From Malaya genurostris (Eukaryota > Arthropoda > Insecta > Diptera > Culicidae): a stretch of DNA of 64,000 nt. A program made the translations under genes and the position numbers. The stretch spans positions 165,389,547 through 165,453,546 of the forward strand of contig NC_080571.1 in assembly GCF_030247185.1 (NCBI RefSeq). The letters run 5' to 3'. The notes beneath the pieces were generated by a model that was not told the DNA's origin, made no database searches, and saw nothing but the letters and a program-made list of their open reading frames with translations. Of this stretch, positions 13,899-25,613 are shown in pieces (the first letter of the stretch is position 1; every line of letters begins with the position of its first letter).

Positions 13899-16635
13899 CC
13901 CAACCGTTTACAAATTGCCCCTCTCGTTCCAACAAGATACCCATCTCTGCCAATATCAGACCAAACAAGCGGAGAGATAGTAACTACTCTGGTATAGAAA
14001 TTTATTATCAAAATACTGGAGGAATGTATAGCTCTCTCGTTGATTATCATCTTGCTTGCTCCGATGCTGCCTATGATATTTATATACTTACTGAAAGTTG
14101 GTTGAATGAGAACACTCTGTCTCATCAAATATTTGATAGCAGTTATACTGTCTTTAGACAGGATCGAAATGATCAAAACAGTAACAAAAAACTGGCGGTG
14201 GTGTTCTTATAGCTTGTAGATCGACATTTAAATCTCGCTTTGTATCTCTCCAGCATGTGGCTGTTAGTGTAGATTTGTGCGTTTTTTACTTCTTGCCAGA
14301 TCGTGTAAATGATATTGATATGATAGAACGACATTTGTCTTCTCTTTCAATAATTATGGATCAAATGGGCTTGAATGACAAAATTGTTCTTCTTGGTTAT
14401 TACAACTTTCCTGGCATTAAATGGATTTATTGCTCATCCAGATATTTGTATCCGGATGCTACACGCTCATCGAAAACGATTACAACATCACGACTCTTGG
14501 ACGACTACAGTACCGCAGGTTTAGTGCAACTAAATGGAATTCACAATAGCAACAATCATCTTCTCGACTTGTGTTTTGTCAGTCAGGACTTAGTCAGTAC
14601 CTGTACCGTATTTACTGCTCCTTCTGCTCTCGTCAAATCATGCCACCATCATCCGCCGCTTGACGTTAGTCTGGTGGACTGTTAGCCACTCTTTTATGAA
14701 AACATTGATGCGTCTAACTATTACGATTTCAAGAATCAGTTCCTGCTTTCGTTTAATTGGAGGTCGTTATTGTCAACTTGCGATAGCAACTTAGCGGCCA
14801 CATTATGGACGAATGTAGTTTTATATTCCATTGATCAGTTCGTACCAAAAAGACAACACCGCAAATCAGTTTATCCCCCTTGGTCCAATCGTACTTTGAA
14901 GCAATATAAGTGCGCCAAGAGAAATGCTTTAAAAAAACTTTCTAAACGGCCATCGCTCCAGCTGAGATCTCATTATATGTATCTTAATAGTCGCTATAAA
15001 CGACTAAACAAAATTTAGCATCACGCTTATTTACTCCGTGTGCAACGAAATTTAAAAAATAACCTTAATAGCTTTTGGAATCACGTTAACGAACAGCGTA
15101 AGGAAATTGGATTACCAACTCATATGGCACTCGGTGAACTTTAGTCATCAACCCTAGTCGATACCTCTAATCTATTTCGAAGGCACTTCAGTAGCGTTTT
15201 CTCTAAAGAAGTCCTTAACAGCGATCAGGTATCCGAAGCAGTCATTAACATTCCTCGTCGTTCCCCTAATGCACCTCACCCTCGTATCACAACGACCATG
15301 ATTAATACGGCTTGTTCCAGGTTGAAATGTTCTACTATCGCTGAACCAGATGGTATTTCTTCAATAGTATTGAAAAGATGCCTGAACAGTCTCCTAACGC
15401 CACTGATAATACTTTTCAAGTATCTCTCGAGTCGGAAGTATTCCCCGATTCCTGGAAGAAGTCATATATCTTTCCAGTGTTTAAAAAAGGCAACAAATCC
15501 GACATAATTAACTATCGCGGAATTGCTTCACTTTGCGCTGTCTTAAAGTTATTTGAAAAAAATATTCTTGACTTGACGGATTTATGCGTTAACGATCAAC
15601 ATCTACAAATTTAGTATCCTTCACTTCATTTATCATCCGATCCCTACAATCACGCAAACAGGTCGACGTAATTTACACTGATTTCACGGCAGCGTTTGAT
15701 AAAATACATCATCAAATAGCAATAGCCAAACTTGACAGACTTGTCTTTAATGGTGCTCTACTAGAATGGATGCAGTCATATCTAACTGGTCGTGAGATGT
15801 CTGTGAAAATAGGAAACAGAATAACAACACCATTTGCTGTTAGTTTTGGAGTTCCTCAAGAAAGTCATTTAGGGCCGTTCATATTTTTACTCTATCTCAA
15901 CGATCTCAACTTAACTGTGAAATGTTTCAAGCTATCATTCGCTGATGATTTCAAACTCTATCATCTGATAAATGGTCTGGATGACGCATGCTTTCTACAA
16001 GCTCAACTTGATGCTTTCGCTAAATGGTGTCATGTCAACAGGATGGTGCTGCATGCCTCCAAATGTTATATCGTTGATTACGTAATTTCAAAGGCTTCCT
16101 AACTCTTAGGTTTTATGTTTCGAATTGCTAAAAGTTTTCGTAACATACACTGCTTAAAAGCCCTTTATTGTGCACTGGTCCGGTCAATCCTCGAATATGC
16201 ATCTATTGTTTGGTCACCTCATTACCAAACTGACATCGATCGTGTTGAAGCTATTCAACGCAAATACATTAGATTCGCTCTTCGCAATCTACCATGGAGT
16301 ATTCCATTTAACCTTCCAAGCTCATGGATCGCTGCCGCCTTATTGACTTGGATCTGCTGTCTGTTCGAAGGAATGTTCACAAGGCCGTTTTCATAGCGGA
16401 CTTAATACAATCGCGTATCGATTGTGCTGATCTCTTACGGTTGGTCAATTTCGACATTCATCTTCGCAGTCTTCGTTCACACCCGTTTCTTAGAATTCCC
16501 GCGGCTACCAACTACGGGTATAATGAGCCTTTATCTAGTATGTGTCGTTTATTTAATAGTTGCTCCGATGGTTTTGATTTTCATCTATCCCGAAATGCAA
16601 TAAAGCGATTGTTTCGTGATTCCTTATCTATCTAG
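13721..16635 (+). pseudogene. LINE B ORF2: endonuclease-reverse transcriptase, multiply broken
   Basis: Fragments in order: endonuclease N-terminus 13721-14212 (YYQNTGGM, TESWLNENT); second half 14257-14685; linker 14770-15018; RT fingers 15298-15614; palm 15770-16102 with YTDFTAAFDK just upstream and FADDFKLY; C-terminal tail 16115-16635. At least six stops or frameshifts separate them, and the endonuclease GDFN motif reads GYYN. No AUG lies between the ORF2 opening and the GGM of the endonuclease, as in LINE A. Confidence 0.83.
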
Positions 16636-16938
16636 TTGTAGAGCTAGGGCAATTTCACAAGCAAATACTATACAGCTATTTGTAATGTAATTCAGTTTAA
16701 TCGAAGTCTTATATTGTACCACATGTAAACTTACTACTTCGCTCGCCTAAATTAACCCGGTCGTTCTTTCCTCATTTTTCTGTCTTCCACCGTCCATTTT
16801 GTTTTATCATTAATTAGATCTACATGCCGATTCTAACCCGGTCGTTTTTTCTGTCATCTTACATCTTTTTGATAACTAATTAGATCTACATGCTGTTTTT
16901 AACCCCGGCGTTTTTTCTGTCATCCAACATCTTTTGAT
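16636..16938 (+). repeat. LINE B 3' UTR, proximal part with tandem repeats
   Basis: Contains two copies of a block of roughly 65 bp with the core AATTAGATCTACATGC, followed by CCCGGTCGTTTTTTCTGTCAT variants. The third copy lies beyond the insert, at about 18534. It matches the inverted copies in LINE A 3' UTR. Confidence 0.78.
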
Positions 16939-18533
16939 GTGGAACACATCTTTATTAGGGGTGCAAATCCACAAACTACACGTAGAAATGTGGTCAGGTT
17001 TTAAACACTTACAGCTCAGTCAGTTTTGTATCAATTATTAATATTATTTTATCATTTGATAGGAAATATTTCTACGTATTGATTTGAATGTTCATAGCCA
17101 TGTATTTTGAATTGTATATCAATGAAATGTTGATTAATAGCTAGCAGTGTCCTATTTTGGCTGCAAAAAATCTCCGGCATACCGGATTTCCCTGCCATAG
17201 TCGACGGTTTTGAAGGAGTAAGCGATGTATCAAAGAGAGAGCATCGCTCTGATTGGTCAATCGATGCAAAAGCGAAGCTGTTGGAAGCACGCGAATCTAT
17301 AAATAGAAGCGAAATTAAAGCTAACGTTTCAGTCCTATTCCTAGCACGCTAGAGGTAGGTTGTTTCTAGACAGCAAGACAAAAACGTGCCATAAAACGAT
17401 TTGAAGCTTTAATGGCTGATGCCAGTTGTTAGCGTAAAACCGTGTCGCTCGCTGTGCGTATAACATTTCTCTTCATGCTCTCTCGTAAATGTGTAAAATG
17501 CTCTCGATGTGGCCGGGTGGCCAAGAAAGTTTTGATATTTTCGGGTACAAGTTTGACTACATCACATAAAATCCAATAAAGCTACCGCTTGTTTGGCAGC
17601 CTTGATGAGCCGATTTTATTTCTCTCTCATGTTTCGTTACGTTACCAGGGAACTAAAATGGCGCCGACATAGAAACCGACTTACCTCTACAAAAATAACT
17701 TTCACTTAATTTTCATCGCGACAACATATATGTTTTTATGCACTAATCGCATCTAAACTAAATTATCTAGACATTGTCAGGATAGATTTTTGATCCATGC
17801 TTTTGAAGGCGAGATTTTCAATGAACGAGTTGAAAGTGGCCGTTTTCAGCTATGCAATTCTTCCTTAAAAAAAAAAGGCTTTCCCGACCGCTAAAGTCAA
17901 ACAATCATTCTGAAATTTTCACAGAATAATCTAAACTAAATTTTTAAGAGATTATCTGTTGGGTTTTTTTATATTCGTCACCGTTTCTGAGAAAATCAGA
18001 TTTGAAGCGTGAAAATAGCCCTTTAAAACGCCCTAAAACACACTGGCCTCAGCCCTTAATTGGTATGCTCTGATCTTGTGTCATGCAAGCTCGGAATTCC
18101 ATGTTATGTCGTTTCCCCATGAGAAATTGACAACTACCTCTGGATAAATTTTTAGTGCTAAAGATAAATTTCTAATTTATATTAAATGAACTCGATTGAT
18201 AATGAGAAATAGTTTATCGCTTCAACCGAAATCGCAGAATGGTAGAGAAACTTAACGCTAAAAAACTGCTTGCATAAAAAACTTGAACACAAGCTTGGCG
18301 AAGAGAAGCTTAATATCGAATTCGCAGGTATGTACAAACTTATAATTGCATACATTTGGGATATTGCTGTAATTTCGTCGGTCATAAAACAAATGCATAT
18401 CAAGACAAATGATGTTCGGTGTTGGTTCGGATTGATTGAACTTTTTGATTGTAGATCATTAGAAATTTTGGTTGCCTTGTTCCACATCAACGGCTCGAAC
18501 GACCCCATGGGGCTGATCCTTGTAGTTTTTGAT
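16939..18533. other. 1.6-kb insert in the LINE B 3' UTR, family unknown
   Basis: The insert interrupts the LINE B 3' UTR between two copies of TTTTGAT (16932-16938 and 18527-18533), which look like a 7-bp target duplication. Near its ends an 11-bp inverted motif is seen, GATGTGGAACA at 16936-16946 and its complement at 18478-18488. It has no reading frame above about 110 codons and no motif I recognise. The right part is AT-rich. It could be a non-autonomous DNA element or a captured host segment. A promoter-like stretch is annotated separately. Confidence 0.55.
17250..17300 (+). promoter_or_regulatory. Promoter-like sequence with ATTGG box and TATAAATA
   Basis: GATTGGTC, an inverted CCAAT-type box, is followed about 40 bp downstream by CTATAAATAG. 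The arrangement resembles insect polymerase II core promoters such as those of histone genes, but no recognisable gene follows. Treat as a candidate only. Confidence 0.3.
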
Positions 18534-18784
18534 AACTAATTAGATCTACATGCTGATTCTAACCCCGTTGTTCGTTTGCGCTCGTTTAGCATCCCCTCCG
18601 CCAACCCTTGTATACCATCTATCCACTTTTCTCCTCTCTCTAGTAGTTATAGTGTTATAAATCTGTGTTGTAATCTGTTGATATAAATAATGAGGAGGTT
18701 TTATGCCTGCTGGAGAGAGAGATTGCCAAATATCATCTCCACCGGGCTTTTCCCTGCTCACAAATAAATAAATAAATAAATAAA
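18534..18784 (+). other. LINE B 3' end and A-rich tail
   Basis: The distal 3' UTR: a third GATCTACATGC repeat, then the block GGAGGTTTTATGCCTGCTGG shared with LINE A, then ACAAATAAATAAATAAATAA. LINE C sequence starts directly after it. Confidence 0.8.
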
Positions 18785-19368
18785 GTCAGTACCGAACGTA
18801 GATCCATCCTTGTTCTCAATTGAAGTGTCCATGCATCTTCTACTCGAGGGCACTCGCAGAATTTTTGTATCAGCGTTTCTACCGAATTGTTGCAGTGTAT
18901 ACAGTTCTCACCGTCAGCTCGATGGATAATGTACATAAGCTTCCTATGTTCGGTTTTTCTATTAACTAGATAACTCTTCTGTGCAGACGATAAGCCTCGG
19001 GAGTGAATGTTGGACCACGTCTGTCGCCAGCTTGTGTGAGGATTTTCTCTTTCTACTCTTGGTATTTGTGTACCTGTTCTGTAGAAATTGTGAATAGTAC
19101 TTGCAGATGAGGATTGTTGAATATGTATTGGAATTATTGAGATTTGTTGATGGATTAATTTTAAGCAAGGGCAGTCTGCTGGAATAGCAAGGTGGTTTGC
19201 ACTGTGTTGCGACGAAAAGGACTGGTAGAAGGGTAGATAGTCGATTTCTATCAAATTGCGATTAATGAGCAATGCTTTACATTTAAAAGCTGAGAGATGA
19301 AGATTCAGACCACCTTCCTCTCGATCTCTTGCTAATTGTGTCAAAGGTATCCTAGCTGGAATTCCACG
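18785..19368 (-). pseudogene. LINE C, 3' part of ORF2 (zinc-binding C-terminal region)
   Basis: Minus-strand frame with RIPLTQLARDREEGGLNL, a motif that follows the RT thumb in L1/Tx1-type LINEs, and a C-terminal CIHCNN...CECPRVEDAW segment like the RT-associated zinc-binding domain. It is truncated at 18785 by LINE B. At 19368 it is cut by the 5' LTR of gypsy C; the upstream half of the protein continues on the far side, at 37159. Reading across with one CACG copy keeps the frame open. Confidence 0.8.
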
Positions 19369-20766
19369 TGCAGCGCCCTTAGCAAATTTTCCTTCGAATC
19401 TGCTAGTATTGTAGAAAAAGTAGGAAATTGTGAAGCAAACTCTCATATCAGCGTAGCTGCAACCTTCAAGTATAAAATTTGTTATTGAAGCGTGCACATT
19501 TTCGAGCATTAGTCATCGCAACGATGTTTAAGAAACTTTGTTATAAAACCATTGACAGTTCCGAGCATTAGTCAGCGCAGCAATGTTGTAAAAACAAAGC
19601 TATTATTTTCACGGACACTAGTCACTGCCTCTGGCCTAGCGACAGTGGTCTCGACTTTCGGTAGAACTTCGGGAGAAAGTCGGATGAACTTTCTACTTGA
19701 AATCACAAGCTCGGCTTGTACTAAAATCTTCGGGCTTCACCCGAAAGTAAATGTTAGGAGCTTAAAAACCCATAGTTGGGAAGAGTTAGGGGTCAGTTCA
19801 GTCTCAGAGTGCGCGGAAAATATCTGTTAGTCTCGGGCGTCGGCCCGTAGACAAGTTAGTAGCTAGTTCAGTAGCGGAGTATGATACAGTATGCATAGGA
19901 ATATGTGTGCATTGTGAGGCTTGAGGTAGTTCGTCGAAATTACACAAATGATTCGCATTATAATTTTGTATTATGGTTCAATTTCGCCCTATTGGCATTA
20001 AAAGAATCAAGTGACCTCAAAGTCAAGTAAGAAATATAGTTTAAAAATGGGATATAATAGATTTCTGAAGACATTTAAAGAATTGAGTGAAAGATTGCTG
20101 TAATGAGTGAATATTTAACAGTTTCATGTGCAGTGTTTGATATTCACATGCGAAAAAAAAATATAGTTAGACACAACCATTGCTCGTGTCAGGGTAGTGA
20201 TAATATACGACAACAAAAGTATGTGTTGAAGAATAACTTCTTTTATTAATGTAAATGTTGTGAATAGATTTACAAACTCGTGGAGTATGCAATAGAACTA
20301 TGAGTCAAATTAAAGAATAATTGCACAGAATTTACGGTGAAATGTAAGAGGTTCCAGTTCTAATGCAGAGTCGATGTGGAATGGTGTAAACGTGTTTGTT
20401 TTTCTTACTGTAGTAGGACATACGTTCATATGTGCATACACCTAATAATATGCCGAGCTTAGTGAGACTGCGTGAAGTGTTAGCCTTATTAACAGTCGTT
20501 AGTGACTTTTGTTAGATTGTGGGAAAGAACTCCTAAAACAGCCTAATCCTTCACTATTGAGAATAAGTAGCTGTCAAGTGTAAAGCACGAAAAAATATTG
20601 AAACTCTGAAAAGGTGAATTTCGTGATATTAAACTCAAGTACATGGATGAATCAATACAATGACATAAAAGAGAAACCGAATTGAAGAGTGTTACTCCGT
20701 ATAGAACTGAAAGAAACATCCGCTCCGTTATTCTTCTCCCGCCACCGCTCGGCCGGGAGCTTGCAA
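19369..20766 (+). repeat. Gypsy C 5' LTR
   Basis: 1398 bp, TG...CA ends. It lacks about 40 bp present near 36610-36650 in the 3' LTR. An open frame of about 90 codons (19552-19830) exists in both LTRs but is probably chance. The sharp left edge is defined by LINE C sequence and CACG. Confidence 0.92.
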
Positions 20767-20768
20767 GT

Positions 20769-20786
20769 GGTGACAGCGGTGCTGGC
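20769..20786 (+). other. Candidate primer binding site of gypsy C
   Basis: TGGTGACAGCGGTGCTGG starts 2 bp after the LTR. The TGG start fits pairing with a tRNA 3' CCA end. I cannot name the tRNA. Confidence 0.5.
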
Positions 20787-21055
20787 CGAAAGTGGCAAGG
20801 ATACGCCAGGACTAAGGAATAGGAATTCGGAATTAAGGATGTTGGGCGAAGTTGTATTAGTATGGTGAGTCTCCATTATTTTACTTATTCTTTTTGTTGT
20901 TTTGATTACGTAAAATTTAAAAAGGAATTACCCATACTCGAATGTTGCCACTTATTGTGAGCGCTAAATTATTAGAAAACAAAATGCAAGGTAAATCTAT
21001 TAGGATGGCATTAGCGCGAAAATTTTTCTGATTTGTTTAACTCGCGCTCACAATG
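20787..21055 (+). other. Gypsy C leader, left of the Transib insertion
   Basis: Noncoding leader. It ends with CAATG (21051-21055), the target repeated after the Transib-like element at 23454-23458. Confidence 0.6.
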
Positions 21056-21056
21056 C

Positions 21057-23453
21057 CACTATGGTTTGAAACGGGAAATTAGCGTGACAAAAATATTTTC
21101 ACTATTAAATATTAGTTTTTTGTAGTTGGTGTCTTCACAAAAGTTGTTTGTTATCAAATGGCGCTCCTTTTGATATGAAATATTACTAGGGTGGTCCTTA
21201 TTTAGATAGAAATCTCAAATCTAACTTTCTCAATTGAGCTCAAAAATGATTTTATTGTACAGTAAAGTTGTAGGAAATTTTATTTTGAGTAACTTTGCTG
21301 AAAAAAGAACCTCTCTAGCTTTTCATTTGACCGAGCTACATCAATTGTCCCGGGTAAGAGTAGGGTGGCTCCCGAAAAATCGATTTTTTTGCTCTAAATT
21401 TTTTGTGAAACGTTCTATGGAAAAGTTGTCTTCAGAAGAGTTGTTGAAATAAATATTGCGCATAATTTTGCTGAGTAAAGCTTTTTCATATGAGCTACCA
21501 GTAAAAAGTTATGATTGTTTTTTCATCAAAAACTAGTCAACCTTCAAATATCAAAATTCATTAGATGCCAGATCGATAAAAATGTATCCTATGCAGCTAC
21601 TGAAAGTTCATAATATAAGTAACCATTCAAGAGAAAATTGGGAGGGTGTTTTTCTTTTAACTCATTTAAATTAGTCTTAAAAATACCTTGAAAAAACTCA
21701 AAAACATTGCATAACTCTTAAACGCCTTAACGTATCAACATACTTCCTTCAGCAAAATAATAGTATCAAGTTAGCCCTACAAGTGTTCCATACATTGTCC
21801 ATTCGAGAAATGAGACACACAAAAACTACAGACGAAAATAGATTTTTGCTGAACAATTTTAATTAATTTATTATCAAAATAACTGATTCAGTTGAGCTTA
21901 AGCAACAGAAACACTGTGTAATATGGTTATTCCGAAGTAGAGGCCATGATAAATATATCAACAGAAATTTTCATTATCTTGACAACCAAAGCTCAAACAA
22001 GCTGATGCAAGTTAGTGAAACGCAAATATTTTTATCCAAATCGTACCGAGACGCCTTTTTTCTCATCCACTTGTGTACCGAATAGCCTGTGACAACCGGA
22101 AAACCACGCACAATGAGTTTTGGTTCGAATAAATACAATCTACTCATTTTAACAAACTAATGATTTACTTGGGTTTCAGGAAGTGCTTTGTCTTACAAAA
22201 AGCTAACGGATTTAATGATTGCTGGCAGAATTAATAAGGACATTTTACAGTATATCATTCAAGAATTGCGTATGAAAACCCCCACCTGGCGTGTTAGCAA
22301 ACTGAACAAGACCGTGAAGGGAAGGGATACAAATATAAAAACTGCGTTTAGAGAACATTTGGGCCTACGTATCGGTGAGCCATTGCCATCAGGAGGTAAT
22401 TCCAACGACGGAAGCACGGCCCGGAATTTTTTCAAGAAGTGGAAAGAAACAGCAGATATAACAGGCCTTGATGAAACACTGTTGGAAGGATTTCACGTTG
22501 TTAGAATAATTCATTGCTTAATTTATTCAATACATACCAAACCGTAATCAACTGTTGTCTTATGTTTTATTTTGAATGTTAGCGATAGGATCATTACGAT
22601 AACGGAATCAAAATTAATTGAATCAGTTATTTTGGTAATAAATTAATTACAATTACTCAGCAAAAAATCTATTTTCGGCTGTAGTTTTTGTGTGTCTCAT
22701 TTCTCGAATGGACAATGTATGGAACACTTGTAGGGCTAACTTGATACTATTATTTTGCTGAAGGAAGTATGTTGATACGTTAAGGCGTTTAAGAGTTATG
22801 CAATGTTTTTGAGTTTTTTCAAGGTATTTTTAAGACTAATTTAAATGAGTTAAAAGAAAAAAACCCTCCCAATTTTCTCTTGAATGGTTACTTATATTAT
22901 GAACTTTCAGTAGCTGCATAGGATACATTTTTATCGATCTGGCATCTAATGAATTTTGATATTTGAAGGTTGACTAGTTTTTGATGAAAAAACAATTATA
23001 ACTTTTTACTGGTAGCTCATATGAAAAAGCTTTACTCAGCAAAATTATGCGCAATATTTATTTCAACAACTCTTCTGAAGACAACTTTTCCATATAACGT
23101 TTCACAAAAAAGTTAGGACAAAAAAATCGATTTTTCGGGAGCCACCCTACTCTTACCCGGGACAATTGATGTAGCTCGGTCAAATGAAAAGCTAGAGAGG
23201 TTCTTTTTTCAGCAAAGTTGCTCAAAATAAAATTTCCTGCAACTTTTCTGCACAATATAATCATTTTTGAACTCAATTAAGAAAGTTAGATTTCATATTT
23301 CAATTTAAATAAGGACCACCCTAGTAATATTTTATATCAAAAGGAGCGCCATTTGATAACAAACAACTTTTGTGAAGACACCAACTACAAAAAACTAATA
23401 TTTAATAGTGAAAATATTTTTGTCACGCTAATTTCCCGTTTCAAACCACTGTG
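21057..23453. mobile_element. Transib-like element with 834-bp terminal inverted repeats
   Basis: Left terminus CACTATGGTTTGAAACGGG and right terminus (complement) CACAGTGGTTTGAAACGGG. The inverted repeats run 21057-21890 and 22620-23453. A 5-bp duplication CAATG flanks it (21051-21055 and 23454-23458), with one extra C on the left. CAC-A/T-A/G-TGG ends and 5-bp duplications are the Transib pattern, and the right end equals the RSS heptamer CACAGTG. The centre carries a short transposase-like frame, so it is non-autonomous. The inverted repeats are unusually long. Confidence 0.8.
22188..22547 (+). pseudogene. Transposase-like fragment inside the Transib-like element
   Basis: A 119-codon frame containing GKGRDTN-like basic sequence, then RIGEPLPSGGNSNDGSTARNFF and EITGLDETLLEGFH-type residues (here ADITGLDETLLEGFH). 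An NDGxTAR-FF motif of this type is, to my recollection, present in Transib transposases; I hold that at moderate confidence. Both ends are missing and no catalytic triad is present. A probable remnant of the transposase that once lay between the inverted repeats. Confidence 0.5.
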
Positions 23454-23458
23454 CAATG

Positions 23459-23973
23459 ACCAACATTATTTTTCTAACCCCATTACACACAATTCATCAA
23501 CTGGTAAACGATATCAGAACTTTTTCTCATGCCTACAGCGGGTATGTAGAACAGTTATATACATTCCGTTGTTGAGTCATTTGACAAGCAATACTTTTGT
23601 TCAAGTTTCCTTGAAAACTGCGGACGTATAGATTACGCTCACAGTTGATTTGTTTACGTTTTGACCACGGTCAATACGAGCGCATGTGTTGAAGAAAAAA
23701 AACAACCGCGATAATACTTACAAAAGTGGCCATACTAGCATGAAGGCCTAAAAAGTTTTTTTGCCTTCGTTGAAAAAACACGAAAATCAGGACCAGCTGA
23801 ACAGTTGCACTGGTGTAATGATTATAAGGTCAAGGTGACCAACCGAACCTCACGCGTATGAGCGAAGGAATCGGTGATTTGAATCATCATTTTGCGAATA
23901 AGCAAAAGTAGCCATACTTCGACTGACATAATAAAGCAAGTCAGCAAGCTAGGCACCAGGAGTGCATGTCGCG

Positions 23974-24034
<61 letters not shown>

Positions 24035-24050
24035 AAACGGTGGTGAACCA
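23459..24050 (+). other. Gypsy C leader, right of Transib, with (TA)n
   Basis: Noncoding. A pure TA microsatellite occupies about 23977-24031. No reading frame of note. Immediately followed by the first copy of the 782-bp tandem duplication. Confidence 0.6.
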
Positions 24051-24832
24051 ACCCGTTTGGGCGGAGCCTATAGCAAAATGCGTTGCTAGGTACACACCAA
24101 AAACAATCGCGGCCATATTTGCGGGTAAAAGTCTGGCAACCGAAATAAAAACAGAGCACGGTAGCGGTATATGACAATAATAATAATAATAATAAACCGA
24201 CAGTGACTTTGAGTCGCGTACGGTAAACTATAATGTTAAACCACGAGTATGGTACGATGCGCTGTTGAAGCCTATGCCGTCGACCTTTGTAGCGAAATTA
24301 ACAAAGACAGTTTGGTTTGCGCACGCGGCGGGTATGACAAATTTGAGAGCACCGAGTTGGGCTGGCTCAATAATAAACAAAAAAAAATGCCATTGCCAAC
24401 GAAATTCGACCACGCAGGGCTCGTAGCAGTTGAAGCTTTGTACTATGCAATGACCAGTAATATGAGACTAGGTCAAGTTTATTTACGTTAATGAATGTCG
24501 ACCATAACCACGGTCAAGAATCAAGATTGTAATTATTTACAACAAAAATGATTATCGTCCAGGGGGATTCATTTCAGCATTTTCTAAACATACGGTAAGC
24601 CAAATAATAATTTTGAGGCTTGACAGAGATATCATAGTACGAGAATCCAACTCAAACAAGCATGGAATTTCAATTTCCTAAAGCGGAAGCACTGCAGTGC
24701 ATTCCGGAGTTTGATGGAACTACCGAACAGTTAGATTCGTTCATCTATCATATTGAACATTTCGAAAAACAATTCCCAGAAGAGTTATCTAGAGACGATC
24801 TAATCTACGTAATATTATTGAAGTTAAAAAAA
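24051..24832 (+). repeat. Tandem duplication copy 1 (leader plus gag start)
   Basis: 782 bp starting ACCCGTTTGGGCGGAGCC. It includes an AAT microsatellite at 24174-24196, leader sequence and the first 57 codons of gag. It is nearly identical to copy 2, with a few substitutions and a different AAT count. The junction falls in an A run of the gag frame. Confidence 0.9.
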
Positions 24833-24871
24833 ACCCGTTTGGGCGGAGCCTATAGCAAAATGCGTTGCTAG
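24662..24871 (+). pseudogene. Truncated duplicate of the gag start
   Basis: A 69-codon frame. Codons 1-57 match the Gag N-terminus (MEFQFPKAEALQCIPEFDG), then the sequence runs into duplicated leader and stops. A by-product of the tandem duplication. Being upstream, it would compete as the first gag-type ORF on any transcript. Confidence 0.8.
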
Positions 24872-25613
24872 GTAACACACCAAAAACAATCGCGGCCATA
24901 TTTGCGGGTAAAAGTCTGGCAACCGAAATAAAAACAGAGCACGGTAGCGGTATATGACAATAATAATAATAATAAACCGACAGTGACTTTGAGTCGCGTA
25001 CGGTAAACTATAATGTTAAACCACGAGTATGGTACGATGCGCTGTTGAAGCCTATGCCGTCGACCTTTGTAGCGAAATTAACAAAGACAGTTTGGTTTGC
25101 GCACACGGCGGGTATGACAAATTTGAGAGCACCGAGTTGGGCTGGCTCATTAATAAACAAAAAAAATGCCAATGCGAACGAAATTCGACCACGCAGGGCT
25201 CGTAGCAGTTGAAGCTTTGTACTATGCAATGACCAGTAATATGAGACTAGGTCAAGTTTATTTACGTTAATGAATGTCGACCATAACCACGGTCAAGAAT
25301 CAAGATTGTAATTATTTACAGCAAAAATGATTATCGTCCAGGGGGATTCATTTCAGCATTTTCTAAAGATACGGTAAGCCAAATAATAATTTTGAGGCTT
25401 GACAGAGATATCATAGTACGAGAATCCAACTCAAACAAGCATGGAATTTCAATTACCTAAAGCGGAAGCACTGCAGTGCATTCCGGAGTTTGATGGAACT
25501 ACCGAACAGTTAGATTCGTTCATCTATCATATTGAACATTTCGAAAAACAATTCCCAGAAGAGACATCTAGAGACGATCTGATCTACGTAATATTATTGA
25601 AGTTAAAAAAAGA
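24833..25613 (+). repeat. Tandem duplication copy 2
   Basis: Second copy of the 782-bp block; its gag start continues into the full gag frame. AAT count is lower than in copy 1. Confidence 0.9.

Larger units (their letters stand above)
12471..18784 (+). mobile_element. LINE B, degraded Jockey-like LINE related to LINE A
   Basis: A plus-strand relative of LINE A with the same order: ORF1, -1 overlapping ORF2, 3' UTR with GATCTACATGC repeats, and the shared terminal block ending in (AAAT)n at about 18765-18784. The coding regions carry many stops and frameshifts. The 3' UTR is split by a foreign segment at 16939-18533. Its 3' end abuts LINE C at 18785, which suggests LINE B landed in LINE C. 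Protein-level divergence from LINE A is large, so these are separate subfamilies. Confidence 0.83.

Noticed and set aside
19552..19830. About 90-codon frame in the gypsy C LTR, repeated at 35938-36183
   Set aside because: The two LTRs are near-identical recent copies, so recurrence is not independent evidence; no known domain.
20769..20786. tRNA gene
   Set aside because: Only primer-site sequences were found here and at 47452-47462 and 55255-55272; no cloverleaf structure was seen.
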